This document shows, piece by piece, positions 37,501 through 49,070 of a stretch of 64,000 bases of DNA. The notes under the pieces were generated by a model. It worked only from the letters and a program-made list of their open reading frames with translations, had not been told where the DNA came from and did no database searches. The DNA lies in assembly GCA_032988165.1 (NCBI GenBank), contig JANTQF010000148.1, positions 18,851 to 82,850 of the forward strand, given 5' to 3'. The position numbers and the translations under genes are program-made. Source of the stretch: Emmonsiellopsis sp. PD_33 (Eukaryota; Ascomycota; Eurotiomycetes; Onygenales; Ajellomycetaceae). How positions within the stretch are numbered: position 1 is the stretch's first letter; every line of letters starts with the position of its first letter.

Positions 37501-39470
37501 CAAGCAGTTTATCACATGACATGTTGTATAGGAGTCTCCAGGGCAGCTGAGGATTTTTACTGTCTGTCTTTTTGAGTTCAATATAATGATTATATACACT
37601 ACAGAACAGCAGGAGCTTCTCAGCAGCTTTATGATCAAAAACATCAAGGAATTCATGATAGTGCAGGGGAAGGACTGTCACAGGGTCAGTCTTCAGCTTT
37701 TTAGAGAGTCAGGAGAGAGCTTTCTCTATGTCAGACATGCTGGTGGTGAAGATTTCAACAGGGAATCAGAACTTGAGCTTCCAATTATAATATCAGAGGA
37801 GTTTAAAGGTATTAGTGGAGATCTGGTAAAGGTCAGCAGTCTTGTGGACATTCTTTTTGGACACACAGATGTCTCCAGGGAACACAACACACCAGTTATA
37901 TACATCAATGAGGGCTTGATGTTCAGATAATCAAGATAGGCCTAACATGAAGTCATATGGGAGATTCTTGATTTCATATGTATAAGTATTCTCTCAGAGG
38001 AATCTGCCAACATCAACATCAAGCTTTACCATGTTTCATACAAAGTCACCAGTGTCATCACTGACACCTTCAATCTTTCAGGGGACAATCAGGATACATA
38101 GGAGATTATAATAGTTGATCATGCAAAGGTGAATTATTGTGTAGTAACAGCAGCCACTGTCTACCATAGCATTCATATTAAAAGAACAATTAACTATGGT
38201 AGGTACAAGAATTACTGAAACTATCATTTTCTTCTCAAAGGTCTTTCTATCTAACTCTAGGAGCTTCCACTCACAATTTCATGTGGAAGCTAGTCTTTTC
38301 CCAAGTCTGATTTAGCATCTTCAAAGTCCTCCTCTTCCTCAGGCTTAGTCTGCACATTCACAGATCATACAGGCAGTTTCAGGGGAATATGGGTGCTGTA
38401 GCAGTTGGCAGCTCTGTGCCCAGATTTATCACAGTTGATGCAAATACCTTAGGTGCAGCAGTCAGTGACAGCAGCAGTAGTCATATTAGGGACACAGAAA
38501 CCATTCATGTGAGCTGTCAGCTTCCAGTCCATGGTATTCAGATTATGGGGCTGAGTCACTCTGGGGAAGGCTGCTCTAGGGGTAGTAGGAACATTACCAT
38601 AGATTTGGCCCTGAATGGTCTTAACCTTGAACAGGTTGTTCTCTATACCACAGAGCTTCATGCAATATTCAAGATATGTGAGAGGTTCAATAGAGGTAAC
38701 AGTCTGCTGCAGGAGCTCAAACTTGATGGCCTTCTTGAGCAGGGCTTTCTTGACAGTGTCATCCTATAACTGGCCACCAGCTTCTAGAATCTTCTGATTG
38801 AATCTTGGGAGAAAGGTGGCAAGTGGATCAGTCTTCTGGCAAACACTGTGCAGCCAGGTCAGGACCTTCTGAGCCACTGAAGGGTCAGAGAAAAGAATGT
38901 CAAGCTGATCAAGGATGACATCAGGGGTTATAGGAATGAGCTTGGCATTAACCTTCATCTAAGGGTGGAATTAAGTGATAGCAGTGCCAGAGAGTCAGAT
39001 GTAGATGTACCAGGCCTGGTCAGCAAGAGATCTGATTGCAAGGCCATTCAAAGTGATTTTAGCCTCCACACTGAGGTGCCAGGCAGGGTATTCAGAGACT
39101 TATTTGCCCATGAATTTCTTAAGGGTGGTAAGCCTCTCCTTTGAGCATTTTGGGAAGTCATCAAAAGGAGCAGTCAGGTAAGCAGGGGTCAGAGCAAGAA
39201 CTAGAGTTAGTGCAGGTATGCAATTTTGTTTAGTGATGAGATCAATCTTGTTTGCAAGCTACTGAATGAAGTTTCAGAATTCAGTGTCAGGGCTCTGAGA
39301 AGGGATGCTGTCTTCACACAGAGGGTCCATGTTCATGATGGATTCAAAAGATTGTTCAGATTTGGAGAGTTCAGAGAATTCAGAAAGTTCAGAGGATTCA
39401 GAAAATTCAGAGAAAAATCTCATGAGATATTAGTATGAACCATCAGGGCTTTAGGGCCTTTCACTGACAT
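34553..39470 (-). pseudogene. Element B gag-pol, degenerate but readable
   Basis: Minus strand from ATG 39,470 (MSVKGPKALMV) to TAG at 34,553, 4,918 bp. Gag is around 38,960-38,760 (ITPDVILDQLDILFSDPS) with a CCHC knuckle CINCDKSGHRAANC (38,442-38,401). The RT start is at 37,681-37,454 (PLHYHEFLDVFDHKAAEKL, YNMSCDKLL, LNDLLDKGFI), with an intact catalytic YLDD at 37,090-37,079. RNase H is at 36,766-36,491 (VVETDSSNYITG, FMSKKLSPTEANYEIYDKEL). The integrase zinc site and core span about 36,200-35,400 (CNVCQS, VDLPMSDG), and a chromodomain is at 34,790-34,600 (YKIEAILNCCHYG, FQYLVKWLRYEAPLWE). RT and chromodomain features point to a chromovirus. Stops at TGA and TAG inactivate it. Confidence 0.88.
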
Positions 39471-39633
39471 ATCATCCAGCAGAGCTGAGCTGGGCAAGTT
39501 ATATTTCAGATTTCAGAAGAGTTTACTATACACATGAATCACATTCAGAGGAATCTACTATACATGCAAGTCACATTTAGAAGGCAAATATAATGAGGAT
39601 CTCTGAGAAGAGATCAAGCAAGTGATTACAAAA

Positions 39634-39887
39634 TGTAATGGGTGCACTCCAATAAGCAAATCATGCAAGCTATACACTAGAATCAAGATTGTAATCACTA
39701 GAGAAAGGAAGGAAAAAGGAAAAGGAATTGCAAGATCATGTGATATAAATAGAAGGGAATTATGTGAGGTCAGAGCAGGTAAACATTCATATGAAGGCCC
39801 AGTCAGAGGTGTCTAATTGAGCAGTCAGAGATCAGGCAAAGTTTGGGCAAGCTACAGATATAGGGTATAAGGGCATAGCCCTTCACA
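39634..39887 (-). repeat. Element B 5' LTR
   Basis: 254 bp, plus-strand TGTAATGGGTGCACTCC...GCATAGCCCTTCACA, followed by GGCTG. Compared with its partner it shows CA where that copy has TG and vice versa at several sites. Confidence 0.9.
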
Positions 39888-39892
39888 GGCTG

Positions 39893-40441
39893 ATAGCATT
39901 CAAAGTTTGAATCACATAGTAGGTAGTAATAATTTATATTTGATTTCATATTAGTATATAAACTCCTCCATGTAGCAGTACTATTAGTGAATTTAGTATC
40001 AGAGTATTAAGATCTCATTGGCTTGACACAGGAGGTGAGGTAGTCAGATTATATATATATATTTCTAAGGATGTACATCATAATATAGTAGTATAATACT
40101 ACTATCATAATCAATATATTCAGCACCATTTAACTTTCCATGAGAAATTATACTATCTTTAACAATGCAATCATGTAGTATCATCAAGTTTTAATGTATT
40201 TTAGTCTAATAATAGGATCCCATCTGTCTTGAATGATACTATAAACAAGAGATTTACTAAAGTATGTATATATATATTTTAGATCACACTAAAAGTATCA
40301 TTCACCTTAGTGGTTAAGTGGCCCAGTGAGGGTCAAAATCATGTCACCTAACTTTAAATGTTAGTTTAAATTAACATAATTTCATTAACCCTTTTTTTTT
40401 TATTAACCTACTATAAAGGCCAGTAAATCATCACAGTGTAA
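39893..40441 (+). other. Coding-like remnant disrupted by element B
   Basis: One plus-strand frame gives protein-like sequence near 39,975-40,270 (SEFSIRVLRSHWLDTGGEVV, VSSSFNVF, SVLNDTINKRFTKVCIY) with TAG breaks. It may continue across the GGCTG insertion site from 34,283. Family not recognised. Confidence 0.3.
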
Positions 40442-40540
40442 TGTGGCTGTGACATAATGAGCACATTCCTTAGCTTAAGCTAGCCTAGCCTGGCCTACTA
40501 GTTTAAGCTGAGGAATATGCTCATTACATCATAGCATGGC
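40442..40540. repeat. About 100-bp inverted repeat (MITE-like palindrome)
   Basis: Left arm (40,442-40,482: ...ATGAGCACATTCCTTAGCTTAAG) is the near-perfect reverse complement of the right arm (40,498-40,540: TTTAAGCTGAGGAATATGCTCAT...), with a short CCTAGCCTGGCC-type loop. Mismatches are transitions. Partial copies of one arm occur at 34,141, 43,755 and 48,568. It could be a tiny non-autonomous DNA element; no clear target duplication was found. Confidence 0.75.
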
Positions 40541-40544
40541 AAGA

Positions 40545-43500
40545 GAAAATGTGAGTATGACATAATATAACTCTAGCTTCTTTGAGATTAATATATTTGA
40601 CTTCTCTATTAATCTGTCTGTCTCCTACTTCATTACTCCTCTCAATCACTTATTATTATTAATCATCTGAAATTATAGAATAACTATTTAAGTCACTTAG
40701 AACTCTCTTTTCATCTTTATTATTTTTATCTATATTACTCTCTTCATTCTTACCTATACTATTCTCTTTATTCTCAGTTAGATTCTGAATCACTAGCTCT
40801 CACTCTTTAATACTAGCTTTTAACTGAGATGTCTATTTATTTGCTGACCAAAGCCCATTTTCTAACCACATTTCACTATACAAAATATTATATTGGTCCC
40901 AATCAATATAATTATTGATATAGAATCTCTTGGTAGTGAAATTCATATGCATATTACTCAGCTGTGTTGGAATAAGGTGAGCATCACACTATATAGTCTC
41001 CATGAGATAGAAATAACACTTGTATATATAGTAATCTAGATTATTATTAGATGGATTGAGCTCTATATATATCTTCACTTCATATATGCCATGAACATCA
41101 TGTAGCTTTCTGAAACACAGTCAGAGAATATCAATAAGTGCTCTAGTATAACATGCATTTTTATTTTAATTGGAAATTCTTTCATACTTATTCACTTAAA
41201 TATCAGAGTTAATTATAGTTACTATTAGTAAGAGCTAGCTAACTATCTGCCCTTTAAAAGATCTATCTACTGTCTTATTCTCATTACAAGCTTTTTCATC
41301 AGTTAACTAAACATAATCTTACTGCTATTAGCTAAGTGCTCCCTGCCATGCAGGCATGCATTAAATCTTCTCCTTAATAAGATAATCTGTGTTAGATGGA
41401 TCTCACCCATCTCATTTCCATATTGTAACTGACCCATGCACCTATATATGATAGTTAAGTATTAATTGTAAGGTGAGATGCTAGTTCTTCTTACTAGTAA
41501 GCTAAAGATATCTGTGTGCAATAAAAATTAGTAATGCATGCAGAAAAATCTCATATATATAACCCAGTCTCTTAGCTACCTCTCTAATTATTGTGATATG
41601 ATGTGGCAGTAATCAGTGGAGATCTCCTCATAAAGAATGTCATAAGATATTCTTTAAGTTAATAGCTCATGATGTAATAACTAACTTTATCTTAAATTAA
41701 TCTTCAGCTGTAACTGTATTTAGACTAATGATATTAGCATAAAGTAATATATTCTCTAACTCTACTATATATATATGCCTCTAACTATGCTTGATCAGCT
41801 GCTGTTCATGACCAATATATTTATTAATATTATAATAATAGGTCTTTATATGATATTTATAGTTAGTTTTACTATATTTAGTATTAAAGCCATTCAGAAT
41901 TCCATATTTGTGAATGAACTCAATATAGTGGATAAGAATATAGAATTTTATAAAGTTGAAGTAACTAATATTAGATGGGTTACATTTCTTAGAGAGTAAA
42001 TAATAAAGATGAAATGCCTATTTAAGTATATCAATCTACTTTAGAATATTCTTTAAGTATCCTAGAGTTTTATCATCATGAGAGTAATACTGTGCATAGA
42101 ATAGAAAGTTAATCACAGCTCAGATATATAGAAAAGTAGGTTGGCACTAATAGAGTAGTAAAGGGGTAATGACTGAGATTAATTACTATGATAAGGCCTT
42201 GCACTGTAACTCAGATCACTATTTAAAGTAATTAAAGTTGATAAAATGCTAAAGATCTAAGTAGAAAGAAATATACTTAAATTAGTCATCAAGCTATTCT
42301 ATTCTATTTACCTAGAATATTAGTAGGGTTACCTGATTCTTAGTTCATCAGGTAGATTTAATAAGGTTCTGGACCATTTTCTAAAGCTATTCAACTAGAT
42401 ATTAAACTATACCCTTAAGTAACTGATGAAGAATATTAATCATCATTGCTTTATGAATATTAATTCATGAGTAGCACCAGGCAAAGGAGTTAATATTATA
42501 AATAGTTATGATAGAATCAATGGATAAAGGATCATTCTCTTATTGCTGAATCTGGCCCTGCATCTATCTATATATACATGTTGAGAAGACCTTTAAGAGG
42601 TCTTGACACTTAGTGAGGGAGACAAGACAGATTAAACAGTGCTAATTATTTTTTATACCTATAATTAAGACTTGCTCTTCATAATCAGCCATGAATCCAG
42701 CTACTATTAGGAAATAGTATCAAATATAATCATCAGCACATTCAACAAACCTACTAGTAGTACTCAAGGTCTTAATAGTTATGGTATTATTAGTACCTAC
42801 TAGCATAGGTAAGATTACTGAGACTTACACTTAAGTATCTTAGTCATATAAGTATGATAAAGCTAGATTTTTGTGACTTGATCAATCTTCTTAATAATAG
42901 GAAGATAGGCAATCTTCTAAAGACTAATTGTCTTTTATATACAGTAAATCTTATGAGAAAGATTTCTAATAGTAAAGTATATAAGCTAAGATATCTAATC
43001 CCCATGATGCATGAAGAGCTATGTCTTATCAGAGGTAAAAATCAATGAGATTAGTGTTGAGCAGATTGAAAGTTTTTATTGTATATCTTACTACTAGTTG
43101 GCTGTATGCATCTCAGTATATATTCATTAATTTAACTCAGAGAACTGCTATATAGGTACATACTGTAAGAAGTTCTTAAATGGAAGGTACTCAAGTAATC
43201 AGCAAATAACATTATTTACTTTTTAATGTGAAAGAGTAATATTAATTATCATTTCATCAGTAAATATTATTAATATTATAGTGTTAATAAATTCATCACA
43301 TCATGTCTCATCTGTGGTTAGACCACTGTCAATAATGCTATAGAACTATTAGGCAGTATGGAAGAAGAGTCCATTAATAATAGTATGAAGATAGGGTGAG
43401 ATGAGGAATTAGTTGATAGCATCACTAGAAAATTCAGTGTTAAGAAAGAATCATATAAGGCTATATTTAATCTCACTTTTAAAGCTCTCATACTGGGCTA

Positions 43501-45268
43501 TTGTTATTCTAATGGAGGAGTTAGATATTAAATTAATATAATTTAGAACTAGACACTCAGCTGGTTGTAATAAGAGTTCTTCATAGATAACAGTATAGGT
43601 ATTTAAAACTGAGGTTTTTATAGCTCACAGTGATGGTAATGAGATAAAGAAGGCTGCCTCTGAGTTTGTATCTTTTTCCTAGTAGATTCAATTAGTTAGC
43701 ATTATCTTTAATAGCAACTTGAAAAAGTCTGCTACCAGGAGAGAAAGCACAGAACTCAGCTTAAACTAAGGATACAGCATGATATGAATAACTTTTCTTA
43801 AAATATAATAATACATATATTAGGGTAGTTTGAAGCTAGTTCTACATTTATAGGGTCTAGTATAGTACTAAAAGTATTAACTACATCTAAGTCTCCATCA
43901 GCTGTGAGACCCTGTGATTGTTCACTAGAAGGTAGGGCTACAAGAGTATGTTTGGTGAGAAATTATATAAATACTGAAAGAGGTATAATAGATTAGCTAG
44001 TACTAGTTAACATCATTTCTAATACTTTCTACTTTACTTAAATTATAACTAAGTATTTCTTTTGATGATAACTGAGGCCACTCTGGCTGTTAATAGCTTT
44101 TCAGCAATATGAATAGGCACAGGTATAGGCAGAGTTCTTTATAGTAAGAGGTTTAATACTTGATGTTAGGTATAGGGCTGAGGCTGAATAAGAATAATAG
44201 AGATTAAAATATTATTATTTGATGTATCATTTAAAAGCTGATTGAAGGAACATACAACAATTTAAACCTAGTAGAATTAGTCATGATGTAGATTAAATGA
44301 ATCAATTAAAATACTAATAAATACATTCTTAGTTAACTAATTAGTTTATGTATGATTAATGATATGATAAAAATAGAGAGGTAAAGACAGGGGAAACAAA
44401 TAAAGCTTAGCTTAAGCTGAGTAGCAGGTATGATTACTAGTAGGTACTAATAAACTTTTAAGTTAAATTAAAACAGATAAAATAAAAACACAGGTCAGTC
44501 AGGGTAAATTTAATTGGGCAGAGACTTGCATGCTTTACAGACAGGATTTTATTAGCTAAGAAGGTTATCCATATTAGAAGAAAAATCCTCAGTGATGAAT
44601 TTAATAGGTTTATCTGGCTTGACTTACTTGACTCACTTAGAAGCAGAGAGGGTAGCAGTACTTATAGAGGATTATTTGTATAGGTTCAGACTTACATCAT
44701 TTAAGGAGGAAGGTAGCTCTGACATCTGGGGACTTCCTAAAAAAGTAACTAATTCAGAAATAGATGATAGGCTGGATGTAGGGGAATAGAACAATTTATT
44801 TGAAGAGGAAGAAAGTATATGTCTGAGTGAGTTTAATATGGGCATCCTGGAAGATGTTTTAGACTGGGGTTTTTTAACTGAGAATTCTAATACTAAAACA
44901 GTCTTCAATTTACTCATTATATAGCTGATAGCCTCTCTAATATTCAGCTGTCAAATTACATTGATCTGTGCAGGTATAAGGCTAAGATTATTAATATTAT
45001 TCCAGGCTAGTTAGAATGTAAACTATTCAAATATTTTCTAAATAAAGATTATAATATAGGTTTTAATCACCTATTCTATCTGATCTTTTTCATGTTGGAA
45101 AGAAGAGGAAGTGCCCTGATCTCAGCTTAAGCTAAGATCTTGAAATACTGTAGGGTCTTAAGTGATAATTTAAGATGTAAATTTTGTAGTTATCTTCACT
45201 TTAATGAATCTATTAAAGGTGTTGGTAGTTAATATAATCTATATACATTATAGATGTTCTTGGTTTAT
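40545..45268. other. AT-rich degenerate region with unassigned coding-like tracts
   Basis: No named gene. Coding-like pieces are: minus strand about 41,080-40,650 (IYEVKIYIELNPSNNN, MHMNFTTKRFYINNYIDWDQ); plus strand 41,775-41,999; plus strand about 43,270-43,560 (NAIELLGSMEEESINNSMKI, KALILGYCYSNGGVRY); and plus strand 44,592-44,917 (LEAERVAVLIEDYLYRFRL then an acidic EEEESICLSEFNMGILEDV). The last is unusually open for this block. Palindromes at 43,755 and 44,406 interrupt the stretch. Confidence 0.35.
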
Positions 45269-48200
45269 TCAATGCATATAATGTAGAGCTTGAAGTATAT
45301 TATTAGTATTAAAGAGTGGTTCAAGCAGCACTACATTACTATAAATCTCATGAAGATTCAAATTAATTATATCAGTATAGTAGTTGATGATTAATATCTT
45401 CATTAGATAGTTAGAATTATTAAAGTTATTTATAGTTTCTATATATTTATAATCAGTTATAAATGTACAGATAACACCAACATCTACATTAAAAAAGGTT
45501 GTAAATATCTCCATGATGAATATCATTATAGAGAACTAATAAAAGACTAAAAGATCTTACTGCTGTGTAATAATAACCTTATTGATAATAAATAATAGAT
45601 ATAGGAACTTAGTAGATAAATAATAAAGTAGAGCTGCAACTCATGCTCTATCAGCAAGAATATAAGGAATTAAATTATTATAAATCATATAGGATAAGAA
45701 TCACACTACATCTCCATTCATCTTCTAGCACTATTTATTGATATTAATAGCAAGGTTTCTCTCTCATTTGACTGATGTTGCTTCAAATAATCACAACAGG
45801 CACAGTAAGAATGAGATATACTAAAGTTAATAGTATATACTTATGTTAAATTTCCCTATATTAGCTGAATTAAGTATATTATCTAAATTTACTAAGGATA
45901 TGAAATTATTAGTCTTAATGGAGAGTTTCAGCACAAACTTTATATAAGTCACTTGATACTCTACCAACTGCTCATTAACCATCAGACAGTCTATTATAAT
46001 AACTGTGTAAAGAAATATATGTCCCCCTATAATAGCTTTACTTCTATGAATTGATTCATTCATTAAAATTGAAACATCTATTATAAACTCTATAATTCAT
46101 TATAAAACCAGCCAGTTAATTATTTTCAGTATGACTGATAATGTATGATGATGGAGCAGTAAACCATCACTCACAAATAATTTTCAAAAGAGAATAGGGT
46201 TTAAAATATGCATGTGACTGGGTCCACACTCAGGGGCCAAAGCATACTCAGTTAGAAGATCCTCTATGAACTAGTAGTTAATAGAGGACTTCCATTCCTC
46301 TCTAAATGAAAGATAAAGTAGGCCATGTAAATTACATGCATGATTTATCATGTAAGTACCTATTATAAGCAATAGATTCATATAAGAAATTATTAATATA
46401 ATACAGTGTATTCTCATTCTAAGGTTCTTCATAATATAAGCTTCATCTAGTAATATAAGGCTAAAGTAAAACTTCTTCAGCCATAATGATATAATTGTGT
46501 CTGTAGGGTTCAGAATGGCATAGGCATCTTCAGTATTATATTAGTTAATAAGCTTATTACTTTCATCATTATCTTTAGCACTGTCATCTTTATAAATAGA
46601 TAAATCAGAGGATTACAGTTTAGTGTAGCTGGTAGGCACTGAATGAGAGTCTCAGCTTAAGCTAATATAAGTAGACTTCTTATGTGTCATATAATATATT
46701 TATATCAAATATGAGATCATAATGAGTATATATATTATTTCAGGTTTTAAGATATCAATAATCAACATAAGAGTTCACAGTGCTTTTTCATTGATTACAA
46801 GAGATTACTTTCTTAGGTCTGAAATCCTGCCCAGTCTGATGAATGAGTAAAATATGTGCAGTGTGAATATATCATAGAATTACAACTAAATCTTATTAAC
46901 TCAAGTATATATAAGATGTAAGGGAATAAAAATAATCAATGAGAGATATTCTAAGCCAGCCTCTTAAAATAAATGTCAGAAGAAAGTAGCATTAAGGGTC
47001 TAAATTATTTTATTAAGTCCCATTTGGTCAGCTAGTATGACAGTGTATTGCTTCTTAAGGGTAATAACAAGTATTACTATATTATTGACTTATCAGGATT
47101 TTAATTCTGTATTGCTAATTACTAGTACCTTAGAATCAAAGTGTAATAGTAAAGTCAATTATTTATAACTAAGTAGGTTAATATTAGTAGAATTAAGCAG
47201 CTCTTTCATTGCATCATTAATAGTTAACAGCTTGAAGGTTATTGTCAGTTCAGTGAGAATACCAGAGTTAATGGTTTACTTTAAGGCATTATTATGAGCT
47301 TCAAAAATATCTGGGACATTAGAAGTGAAATGCTCAATGAGAATGCACTCCTCTTCAGAGATTAAATAGAGAAAATCAACTATAGTAGAGATTATATTTT
47401 GATTGACCTGAGCTTTAATTATATCTAAATGATTAGATGCATCTATCATTTTATTACTAGTAATATCAGTGAGATCAAATGTCAGGCTAATTGATCTGTA
47501 TTGTTTAATGAGTGGGTTGAAGTTAGTAGATTGCCAGTGGAGATTAATATTAATAAAAGTAAATTCTAATTCAGATCAGTATATTAGGACCTCAATGGTT
47601 TGATTATTAGTATTAGAATAGTTGTCAGGCTGCTTTACAATGAATTTAAAAAATCAAATCATTATAAATAGATGTTCTGGGTTTATAGAGAAAGTAAGTT
47701 AGATATCTGCAGGAAAGGTTGTTATAAGCTACTCAATCATCAAATAATATATGTAAATTGTGGCCTTTAGATTCCCTTTAACATTAGACAGCTACTTAAA
47801 GCTAAACTTGAGGATATTACATTGAAAGATCTCTAATGGAAAAAGAGACATAAAAGTATCAACTTTTACTCAGCTTCAGAATTTATAATTAGTGCCTTTA
47901 TGATTATAGGAGTTCTTATGGATATCTATAAAGTCATTTAGTAGTTCATGAATGCAGGGCTTTTGAACCCAGTTAAGAAAGATAGAAATGATAGTGAATC
48001 TCAATGTGCTAATTAGTAGGGATTAAGATAATTATAGCTGGTCAGACTTAATAAGCTTAATTCTCACCTCAGTGAACTTTGAATAGATCAGTTTGGGTTC
48101 CTCTGAGGGCTTGATATTGACTTTTTTGCCAGCCATCTATGAGGATGTTAGAATAAGGTTATGGCTGACAGCTTGATAGAGAATGTGAGATAAAAACTGA

Positions 48201-48581
48201 GGTAGGTAAGTGGCAATCTCAGCTTAAGCTCAGCCTACACTAGTCTGAATATAGCTAAGTGCTTATTGGTATAAATACTAACTAAGTGCACAGACATGAA
48301 ATATAACTCATCTTGACATTATAGTTTGAACAGGCACAGATGCATATAATGGATGATTTTGATGCAATCTTCTACTAATTTTCTTATGAATAATAAGTCT
48401 TTCAGGATTATATAAGTAAATTTAGCAGGGAAGGGTAGAAACAAATATTTGATAACATTATAGAAGTAGGAGTATTAATAGTATATAATACTAGTAGTAT
48501 TAAGAAGGTTGTCAGAAAGAGAGTTCAAAATCATAATAGAAGATTTAAGAAGATATGTGCACTAGCCAAGCTTAAGCTGAG
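43755..48581. repeat. Dispersed CTCAGCTTAAGCTGAG palindromes (six copies in this span)
   Basis: Copies of a 14-16-bp palindrome lie at 43,755-43,770 (CTCAGCTTAAACTAAG), 44,406-44,421 (CTTAGCTTAAGCTGAG), 45,121-45,136, 46,651-46,666, 48,218-48,233 (CTCAGCTTAAGCTCAG) and 48,568-48,581. They are roughly 0.4-1.6 kb apart, far more often than chance for a 14-mer. Others lie at 14,009-14,113, 16,089, 34,148 and 40,470. They are absent from elements A, B and D as far as I can see. Confidence 0.75.
45269..48136 (-). pseudogene. Unidentified 955-codon degenerate frame
   Basis: ATG at 48,136 (MAGKKVNIKPSEEPKLIYSK) opens a minus-strand frame that stays in register to a TAA at 45,271-45,269: the open pieces at 46,063-45,827 (SKAIIGGHIFLYTVIIIDCL) and 45,526-45,269 (MEIFTTFFNVDVGVICTFIT) are both exactly in frame with that ATG. 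Between them most stops are TAG/TAA, so the whole was one long gene. Other readable parts are STLRFTIISIFLNWVQKPCI (48,010), LTFDLTDITSNKMIDASNHL (47,480) and IISTIVDFLYLISEEECILI (47,390). No catalytic or transposase motif is recognised. A palindrome at 46,651 lies inside the frame without breaking it. Confidence 0.5.
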
Positions 48582-48862
48582 AAATGTAGCTCACTGGCTC
48601 ACTTATCTATAATAGTGCCAGTAAATTAGTGAAGTCAATTGAATTCAGAGGAAAGAGTAGCTACTAGTATGAAAGAATAAAATTAAAAACACAGTAAAGA
48701 GTATTATATTAGTAGATAGAGTCTTATACATTTAAACTGTCTATAGCACTGAGGCATCATGGGCATATATACTCTTTATTAATAAAGCCAAGTAATAGTA
48801 ATAAGAGTGCTATGCTTGGGTCAGCCAAGTTCTATTTATAACTATTCTTATAATATTCATTA

Positions 48863-49070
48863 CTGCAAATCAAAGGAAATATAGAACACTGGTATGAAGC
48901 AAGAAGTATATAGAATGCTATTTTGATAGAGTATTATTATTCTTCTTTATATGTTGACCTTCTAAAGCTGCAAATTAAAGGAAACATAGGATACTAGTAT
49001 AAAGTAAGAAGTATATAATGAAATACTATTTTAATGAAGCATTATTATTCCTCTTTATATATATAATTAA
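48863..49070. repeat. 105-bp tandem duplication
   Basis: CTGCAAATCAAAGGAAA at 48,863 and CTGCAAATTAAAGGAAA at 48,968 begin two copies that stay aligned through AGAAGTATATA and TATTATTATTC..CTCTTTATAT. Differences are mostly transitions. Confidence 0.8.

Larger units (their letters stand above)
34289..39887 (-). mobile_element. Element B: 5,599-bp chromodomain-bearing Ty3/gypsy element, sister of A
   Basis: Bounded by 254-bp LTRs and the perfect 5-bp duplication GGCTG (34,284-34,288 and 39,888-39,892). It has the same orientation and gene order as element A, with a minus-strand polypurine tract beside the left LTR. It is less mutated than A: more open frame survives, and the left LTR still has CpGs (GGGCGCGCTCCG at 34,295). 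Confidence 0.93.

Noticed and set aside
37586..37930. Plus-strand frames in elements A and B (e.g. 37,586-37,930, 38,389-38,769, 31,488-31,874, 34,745-35,014)
   Set aside because: Opposite-strand shadows of gag-pol; the minus-strand translations match RT, RNase H, gag and integrase instead.
31902..39887. CRISPR-like array from repeated LTR segments
   Set aside because: The direct repeats are four 254-bp LTRs with element interiors between them, not short repeats with unique spacers.
46651..46666. Palindrome at 46,651 as an insertion into the orphan frame
   Set aside because: The frame is in register on both sides and the site reads as coding, so I cannot show it was inserted.
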